DNA of 5,013 bases, taken from positions 1-5,013 of the forward strand of contig DASRJH010000064.1 of assembly GCA_035649575.1 (NCBI GenBank), in the 5' to 3' direction. Numbering within the stretch: position 1 is the first letter of the stretch; every line of letters starts with the position of its first letter. Source of the DNA: DASVAL01 sp035649575 (GTDB taxonomy: Bacteria > Planctomycetota > UBA1135 > UBA2386). The notes beneath the pieces were generated by a model. The model had not been told where the DNA came from. It saw nothing but the letters and a program-made list of their open reading frames with translations, and searched no databases. Positions 1-5,013 of the stretch are shown here, piece after piece. The translations under genes were made by a program, and so were the position numbers.

Positions 1-167
1 TCGGCGGTGCCGATGCGCTCGTCCTGCGGCAGCGGGCGCGACAGCAGGTGCACGGTGGCCGATGGCCACGGCTTGCCGTCGAGCATCGCACTGCCGCGCA
101 CGGGTTCGCGATTCTCCTGCGCGCTGAGCGTGGCGGAAGCGAGGACGACGAGAAGTGCGAGCCGCAT
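1..167 (-). CDS. Secreted protein, N-terminal part, probable carboxypeptidase regulatory-like (beta-sandwich) protein; cut by left edge
   Basis: The frame opens with ATG at 167-165 and stays open to the window edge, giving 55 visible residues. It begins MRLALLVVLASATLSAQ: a short basic n-region, a hydrophobic core at about residues 3-14, and a likely signal peptidase I site after Ala16. No lipobox cysteine is visible, so this looks like an exported rather than a lipid-anchored protein. After the leader, residues 23-42 (VRGSAMLDGKPWPSATVHLL) match the opening strands of carboxypeptidase regulatory-like domains, where a V.G.V.D..GKP...A.V.L pattern is typical. The same pattern recurs throughout the two upstream genes. 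The gene starts 40 bases after the stop of the central sigma-fusion gene on the same strand, and a GAGAGG sequence lies 7 bases upstream of the ATG. Unlike its neighbour, it has no sigma-factor domain at its N-terminus. Its full length and any further domains lie outside the window, so the specific function is unknown. Confidence 0.75.
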   Translation of the reverse strand, partial: MRLALLVVLASATLSAQENREPVRGSAMLDGKPWPSATVHLLSRPLPQDERIGTA

Positions 168-174
168 TCGATTG

Positions 175-180
175 CCTCTC
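175..180 (-). promoter_or_regulatory. Probable ribosome binding site of the left-hand secreted-protein gene
   Basis: On the minus strand GAGAGG is followed by a 7-base spacer and the ATG at 167. It is purine-rich, partly complementary to the 16S rRNA 3' end, and at the usual distance. It supports this ATG as the start and fits with the signal peptide beginning there. By contrast, no comparable sequence precedes the start of the central gene. It rests on one short match only. Confidence 0.45.
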
Positions 181-207
181 GCCGCAGTCTATCGCGGGCG
201 TTCGCCG

Positions 208-3156
208 TCAGCGGAGCTCGAGGCGCAGCGGTGCTCCTTCCGCAGCGCCGACCGTGAACGTCGCCGCCGCGAATTCGCGCTTGTCGGCGACGACCGTCAC
301 GCGGTAGTCGCCTGGCAAGAGGCACACTTCGCAGCTCGCGGACTCGCCCCTGCGCAGCGCGGCCGCTGTCGTCACGACGAGGTCGTTGCCGCGGAACACA
401 TGCAGCCTGACCCATTCCGGCAGCGGGTCGAGCACGGGCGGCGCGAGCTCGAAGGCATGCCGCACTCCTGGCGTGAGCTTCACGGTCAGCGTCGCGGTCT
501 CGCCTGCCTTCACGTCGAACGGCAGCGCCTGGGCCGCCACGTTCTTGCCCGTGACGAAGAGCTTGTGGCAGCCCGGCGCGAGCTCGGCGGACACGAGCTT
601 GCCGTTGCTGTCGGTGAGTGCGGTCCCCTCCCCCGTCACCCCGTCGCGGATCGCGAAATGCGCACCCGTGCGGTCGCCTTCGACCTGCACCGTCGCCTTG
701 CCGCCCGCGATCATGTGCACCTGCCCGAGGTCCCACGTCGCGTCGGCCCCGAGCTCACGCGGCTCGCTCTTCCAGCTGGGGTGCAACGGCGAACGCGCGG
801 TGACGACCCACGTGCCGGGCGCGATCGGGCCGAGCTCGAAGACGCCGTCAGGACCCGTGGGCCGGATGCCCGACCCGTCGCGCGTGCTCGCTCCCTGTCG
901 ATCGGCATGGACCATCACGTTCGGCAGCGGCTTGCCTTCCGGATCGACGATCGTGCCGCGGATCACGACCGTCGCCGGCAGCGACCGGCGTAGCTGCAGT
1001 TCGAGGGGGCCGCGCGCCGCATCGACGTCGTTGCGCTGCAACTCCTCGAAACCCTCCGCCCGCACGGTGACGGTCAGTCTCTTGCCCTCGGGGCAGTTGG
1101 GCACCGAGAAGCGACCCTCGGCATCGGTGATGGCGTGGTTCCACCATCCCGGGACCGCACTCATGCACATGAAGTCGAGCATGGCCTTGCCGATGGCGGC
1201 CCCGTTCTCGTCGACGACGCGGCCGTGCAGTTCGAGGCCGCGCGAGAGCCGCAGGTCGCACGACGAAGTGCCCCCGGCGACCGCCTGCGTGCGCTGCTCG
1301 GCCTTGCCGAAGTCGTCGTGCGCTGCCTTGAGCAGGACTTCGCCCGGCGGCAAACCGGTCAGTTCGAAGTGACCTTCCTTCGTCGTGATGGTGCGGTAGT
1401 GCGCGAGGTCGTCCCAGTCGCCGACCTCGATCTCGACCCGTGCCGCGACATCCCCCTCGGCGGTGCGCACGGTGCCTTGGATCGTGGCACCGTCCGCGAG
1501 CTCGATCTTGAGCGGCGCCGTCAGGTTCGCGGTGACTTCGCACGTGCCCTGCCACGGCGCCTTGCCGCGCGCACGGGCGACGACAGGCTGGTTGCCGGGC
1601 GGCAGACCGATGGCCAGGAAGCGCCCGTCGCCGTCGGTCCGCACGAGGGCCGGGATCGGCGGCGCACCGGTACCCCTCGCGACGATGCCGGAGGTGGAAC
1701 CGCGACCGACGCGCACGACGGCGTCTGCTACCGGTCGGTTGTGCGCATCGACGACGATCCCCGAGACCGAGCCCGCGGGCGGGCCGAGTTGAAGGCGCAG
1801 TTCGGCCGTGTTGCCGTCCTTGCCGACGAGGAACTGCAGCGGCGAACTGCTGTGACCGGCCGCTCGCGCGCCGACGAGCGTCTCCGTGGGAGCCGCGCGC
1901 ACCGCGAATCTCCCATCGGCACCCGAGGTCGCCATCACTTCGGCGTCGGCGTCCGCACGCCCGAGCGGCGCCACTTCGATCAAGGCGCCCGGAACCGGTG
2001 TGCCGACGGCGTCGACGACGATGCCCGTTACCGTGAGGCCGACGTCGAGTTCGTAGTCGAGTTCGGTCGTCTCGCCGCCGCGGATCTCGGCGCGCTTGCC
2101 GAGGCAGCCTCGGTCGGACGTCAGCATGAGGCGCCCGGGCAAAAGCGACTCGAACCGCGCCGTGCCCGCCGCGTCGGTCTTGCAGCGCAGGCCTTCCACG
2201 CGCGGATCCGTGGCGGAACGGTGCACGATCAACACGACACCCGCCGCCGGTGCCTTGTCGTCGCCGTAGCGGACGTGCAGGACGAGCGTGCCCGTGGGGG
2301 CAGTGTCTGCCACCGGGGCGCTCACCGACTCGCGTTCGGTCTGGTTCGCGGGCGAAGTCGCGGCGATTGCATCGCGCGCGACCTTCGAGGTCTCGACCGA
2401 CGCTCCCTCGACCATCTTGCCTGGCGCGTCGGGGCTGGTCGGGACCGGATCCCGCGTCGCCCAGAGGACCAACGCTCCGGTCACTGCCAACAGCACGAAG
2501 GTCGCCGCCACCAACTTGGTCTTCATCGTCATCGCGAGTACTCCGATTGCGAGAGCCGATGCGGACACCGCACTCGCGGGGATTGCCGGCCCGGCCCACG
2601 GCATGCCGTTCGTGCCCGCCGCGAACGGCACGAGCGGCAACATCCACGCGCGCCGATCGCCGCCGTGCTCGGCGTCGAGCCGTTCGCGCAAGAGCTGCAA
2701 CGCGCGCCGCAGCTGGTTCCAGACGGTGGTCGTCGGTGCGTCGAGCCGGCGTGCGATCGCGCGCGGAGTCAGGCCCTCGAAGTAGCGCAACAGCACGACC
2801 GTTCGCAGGTGCTTCGGCAGGCGATCGACGGCGGCGACAAGCAGGCGGCGCTGTTCTTCGAGCTGCATTAGCTCGGCCGAGGACGGAACGAGATCCTCGT
2901 CACCGTCAGCACCATCGGTCTGTTGCTCGCGCCGTTGCCGCGCGCGCCCGCGGTGCAGGCTCGTCGCCACGTTGCGGACGATCTGGGCGAGCCATGCGCG
3001 CGGCGACACGACGCGGTCGCCGCCGTGCTGGATCGCCTGCAGCCAGGTCTGCTGCACCACGTCGTCGGCCTCCTCGGCGACCAGTTGGCGCGCGAGCAGC
3101 CGCACGTACGGCGCTTCGTCCATGAGCCGCTGCAGGCCGGGGTGGGGCGAGGTCAT
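208..3156 (-). CDS. Membrane-anchored ECF sigma factor fused to eight carboxypeptidase regulatory-like domains
   Basis: The 982-residue product starts like an RNA polymerase sigma factor. Sigma-2 spans about residues 10-75, with ADDVVQQTW and the core-binding-type PRAWLAQIVRNVA. An acidic linker follows (76-100). Sigma-4 spans about 101-160, with RLPKHLRTVVLLRYFEGLT and a helix-turn-helix ending TTTVWNQLRRALQLL. Sigma-1.1 and sigma-3 are absent, as in ECF factors. Residues 191-209 are moderately hydrophobic, then TMKTK, then a strong membrane segment at 215-233. Positive charges before this segment predict the sigma part inside and the rest outside. Residues about 288-982 form eight repeats of 80-95 residues, beginning near 288, 373, 461, 556, 640, 730, 817 and 897. 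Most show the G.V.D..G.P...A.V and D..GRF....LPPG patterns of transthyretin-like sandwiches. I see no protease or other catalytic motif. The ATG is the first usual start codon after the in-frame stop of the upstream gene; no clear Shine-Dalgarno precedes it. An anti-sigma-like or sensory role for the C-terminal part is inference. Confidence 0.9.
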   Translation of the reverse strand: MTSPHPGLQRLMDEAPYVRLLARQLVAEEADDVVQQTWLQAIQHGGDRVVSPRAWLAQIVRNVATSLHRGRARQRREQQTDGADGDEDLVPSSAELMQLEEQRRLLVAAVDRLPKHLRTVVLLRYFEGLTPRAIARRLDAPTTTVWNQLRRALQLLRERLDAEHGGDRRAWMLPLVPFAAGTNGMPWAGPAIPASAVSASALAIGVLAMTMKTKLVAATFVLLAVTGALVLWATRDPVPTSPDAPGKMVEGASVETSKVARDAIAATSPANQTERESVSAPVADTAPTGTLVLHVRYGDDKAPAAGVVLIVHRSATDPRVEGLRCKTDAAGTARFESLLPGRLMLTSDRGCLGKRAEIRGGETTELDYELDVGLTVTGIVVDAVGTPVPGALIEVAPLGRADADAEVMATSGADGRFAVRAAPTETLVGARAAGHSSSPLQFLVGKDGNTAELRLQLGPPAGSVSGIVVDAHNRPVADAVVRVGRGSTSGIVARGTGAPPIPALVRTDGDGRFLAIGLPPGNQPVVARARGKAPWQGTCEVTANLTAPLKIELADGATIQGTVRTAEGDVAARVEIEVGDWDDLAHYRTITTKEGHFELTGLPPGEVLLKAAHDDFGKAEQRTQAVAGGTSSCDLRLSRGLELHGRVVDENGAAIGKAMLDFMCMSAVPGWWNHAITDAEGRFSVPNCPEGKRLTVTVRAEGFEELQRNDVDAARGPLELQLRRSLPATVVIRGTIVDPEGKPLPNVMVHADRQGASTRDGSGIRPTGPDGVFELGPIAPGTWVVTARSPLHPSWKSEPRELGADATWDLGQVHMIAGGKATVQVEGDRTGAHFAIRDGVTGEGTALTDSNGKLVSAELAPGCHKLFVTGKNVAAQALPFDVKAGETATLTVKLTPGVRHAFELAPPVLDPLPEWVRLHVFRGNDLVVTTAAALRRGESASCEVCLLPGDYRVTVVADKREFAAATFTVGAAEGAPLRLELR

Positions 3157-3231
3157 GCTGGCAAGACGCCGAAGTGGCCCGTCCCTGTACGGGTTCTTCG
3201 GGATCCGGACCGAGCATAGCCTGCCGGCGCG

Positions 3232-5013
3232 TCAGCGGAGCTCGACGCGCAGCGGCGCGGCTTCGGTGGCGCCGACCGAGAAGGCCGCGGTCGCGAATTG
3301 CCGTTCGCCTTCGCTGACGGTCAAGGTGAAGTCGCCCGGTGGCAGGCACAGCTCGGCGTTCGCGGGCTGACTCGCCTGCAGCGAGACCCACCAGCTGGCC
3401 AGCAATTCCCTGCCGCGCCGGACATGCAGGTTTGCCGCATTCGGCAGCGGATCGAGCGCCTGCGCTGCGATCTCGAACCGCTGGCGGACTCCAGGAACGA
3501 GCTTCACGGCGACGTGGGTCGGTTCCCCTGCCTGTGCCATGAACGGGATCGATTGCGCCGCGACGGTCTTGCCCTGCACGAGAAGGCGATGCGGGCCAGG
3601 TGCGATCCTGCGAGCCATCAGGACACCGTTCTCTTCGACCACGCCGCCCCGAGCGTTGTCAGTCGCGTCGACGACTCGGAAACTCAGATCGGTGCGATCT
3701 CCATCGACGGTGAGGATCGCCCTGCAGGACTCGGGCAATCGGATCTCGCCGAGGTCCCAGACTGCATCGGCGGCGAGTTCGCGCGGTTCGCTCCGGTAGC
3801 CCGGGTAGGCACTCGCATCCACCCAAACCGCCCAGGTGGCAGGCACCAACGGACCGAGCTCGAAGCGGCCATCGGCCGCCGTCAGTTGCGCGTCGTGTCT
3901 CGACGGATCGACCTTGCCGAGTCCATAGACCATCAGGTTCGGCAGCGGCTCGCCGTCGGGGGACATGACCACGCCCTTGATCCGCACGGTCATCGGCTGC
4001 GAACGGCGCATCACGAACTCGAGCGGAGCGTCCGGGGTGACATCGGTTCGCCGCAGGCTCTCGAAGCCGCGCGCATACACCCTGACGACCAGCACCTTGC
4101 CTGCGGGCCAGTTGAGGATCGCGAAGTGCCCCTCGCGATCGGTGCTCGCGCTGCCCATCTCCGACCCACCCGTCGAAAGGAAGCACATGAGTTGGGCCGC
4201 GGCGATCGGCGCCCCGGTCTCGTCGACGACCCGCCCGCGCAACTCGAGCCCGCGCGACAGCCGCAATTCGCGCTCGGACTCCGTGCCCGCTTCGGTGTGC
4301 ACGCGTTGCTCTGCCTGGCCCAGTGCACTGTGCCGCGCCACGAGCAGGAGCTCGCCTGCGGGCAGGCTCGAGAGTTCGAAGCGTCCGTCGTCCGAGGTGG
4401 TCGTCACGTAGCGCGCGAAGTCGTCCGGTTCGCCCACTTCGACGATGACCTCGGCCGCGGGCTCGCCTTTCGCGGTGAGCACCTTGCCGCAGATCGAAGC
4501 GCCCGCGCGGAGCTCGATGCGCAACCGGGCGACGAGATGGGCCGCCACTTCGCAGGTGCCCTGCCATGGTGCGCAACCCTCCGCCGCCGCGACGACCGGT
4601 TGCATGCCCGGCGGGACTCCAAGCGCGCGGAAGCGGCCCTCGGCATCGCTGCGCACGAGTGCGGGCAAGGGCGGCATCACATTCGTAATGATGGAGAAGG
4701 ATGTCGGTCCACTGCCGATCCGCACCACTGCACCGGGGATCGCGTGGCCGTGTTCGTCGACGACGAGGCCTTCGACGCTGCCCGCCGGTGGGCCGAGCTG
4801 CAAGCGAACCTCGAACTGGCTGCCGTCCCTGCCTTGCAGGAACTGCAACGGCGAGGCGCTGTGGCCTTCGGCACGCGCACCGACGAGCATGTGGCGGCAA
4901 GCGGCTCGAACCGAGAACCGTCCATCGCCACCCGAGGTCGTCAGCCATTCCGCGTCACCACCCGAGCCGCGGAGCGGAACAACTTCGATCAAGGCGCCCG
5001 CGACGGGAGCGTC
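3232..5013 (-). CDS. Tandem paralogue of the sigma-fusion protein, C-terminal part (carboxypeptidase regulatory-like domains); cut by right edge
   Basis: The frame is open from the right edge to a TGA at 3234-3232, showing 593 residues. A TTG at 4992 could be taken as a start, but the seven codons before it (DAPVAGA) continue the homology to the central protein, so the true start is outside the window. The visible part aligns with residues 385-982 of the central protein, nearly gap-free and with about half the residues identical by eye. It contains the end of repeat 2 and repeats 3-8, beginning near visible residues 78, 172, 256, 342, 429 and 509. Shared landmarks include APWQGTCEV, LRLSRGLEL.GRVVDE, SEPREL.ADA.WDLG and a final LR.ELR. 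No sigma or membrane segment is visible; these are predicted beyond the edge from the paralogue, which has about 385 more N-terminal residues. The stop lies 75 bases before the central gene's ATG, consistent with an operon. Large-scale function is inferred from the paralogue only. Confidence 0.85.
   Translation of the reverse strand, partial: DAPVAGALIEVVPLRGSGGDAEWLTTSGGDGRFSVRAACRHMLVGARAEGHSASPLQFLQGRDGSQFEVRLQLGPPAGSVEGLVVDEHGHAIPGAVVRIGSGPTSFSIITNVMPPLPALVRSDAEGRFRALGVPPGMQPVVAAAEGCAPWQGTCEVAAHLVARLRIELRAGASICGKVLTAKGEPAAEVIVEVGEPDDFARYVTTTSDDGRFELSSLPAGELLLVARHSALGQAEQRVHTEAGTESERELRLSRGLELRGRVVDETGAPIAAAQLMCFLSTGGSEMGSASTDREGHFAILNWPAGKVLVVRVYARGFESLRRTDVTPDAPLEFVMRRSQPMTVRIKGVVMSPDGEPLPNLMVYGLGKVDPSRHDAQLTAADGRFELGPLVPATWAVWVDASAYPGYRSEPRELAADAVWDLGEIRLPESCRAILTVDGDRTDLSFRVVDATDNARGGVVEENGVLMARRIAPGPHRLLVQGKTVAAQSIPFMAQAGEPTHVAVKLVPGVRQRFEIAAQALDPLPNAANLHVRRGRELLASWWVSLQASQPANAELCLPPGDFTLTVSEGERQFATAAFSVGATEAAPLRVELR

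Noticed and set aside
7..993. A 328-codon plus-strand frame crossing the left-hand gene start and the end of the central gene.
   Set aside because: It spans two minus-strand genes and their gap, has no recognisable motif, and is Arg-rich; a GC shadow.
848..2647. A 599-codon minus-strand frame overlapping the central gene in another register (and a similar one at 3659-4948 over the right-hand gene).
   Set aside because: The translations are extremely Arg-rich with no domain pattern, whereas the chosen frames show sigma motifs and repeated domain signatures conserved between paralogues.
1135..2871. A long plus-strand open frame of 578 codons opposite the central gene.
   Set aside because: Its product is Arg/Asp-rich low-complexity sequence with no recognisable domain. 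It lies wholly antisense to a well-supported gene and is the usual by-product of high GC at third codon positions.
3178..3193. A small inverted repeat (CCCGT, 6-base loop, ACGGG) in the gap between the two large genes, considered as a terminator.
   Set aside because: The stem is only 5 bp and no T-run follows on the minus strand. It is too weak to call a terminator.
3213..3218. A TATGCT sequence (minus strand) upstream of the central gene, considered as a -10 promoter element.
   Set aside because: At 17 bases upstream the hexamer is GCTCCG, unlike any usual -35, and an ECF-like GAAC element in the gap has no -10 at proper spacing. The promoter is not supported.
4990..4992. TTG at 4992 as the start of the right-hand gene.
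   Set aside because: The seven upstream codons are in frame and continue the alignment to the central protein. A start here would begin in the middle of a beta-sandwich repeat.

Overview
The window is GC-rich and almost fully coding on the minus strand. It holds three co-directional genes, in transcription order from right to left: a large gene cut by the right edge (3232-5013), a complete 982-codon gene (208-3156), and the start of a third gene cut by the left edge (1-167). The gaps are 75 and 40 bases, so one transcript is plausible. I see no RNA genes, CRISPR arrays or mobile elements.

The central gene encodes an unusual fusion. Its N-terminus is an ECF-type sigma factor with sigma-2 and sigma-4 regions. 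Next comes a hydrophobic transmembrane stretch, then about 700 residues that read as eight consecutive small beta-sandwich domains of the carboxypeptidase regulatory-like (transthyretin-like) type. The predicted topology puts the sigma part in the cytoplasm and the beta-sandwich part outside the membrane. The right-hand gene is a tandem paralogue: its visible 593 residues align almost without gaps to residues 385-982 of the central protein. Its N-terminus lies outside the window, and by homology I predict it also begins with a sigma factor and membrane anchor. The left-hand gene begins with a signal peptide and then what looks like the first strands of another domain of the same fold.

The sigma/beta-sandwich fusion, the very high GC content and the weak or absent Shine-Dalgarno sequence at the central gene suggest a high-GC planctomycete. 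This is inferred from protein architecture only, and other high-GC lineages rich in this fold, such as myxobacteria, cannot be excluded. The working picture is a membrane-anchored transcription factor with an extracytoplasmic sensing or binding array, present in two tandem copies, with a secreted protein of related fold encoded just downstream. The ligand, the target promoters and the release mechanism cannot be read from this sequence.
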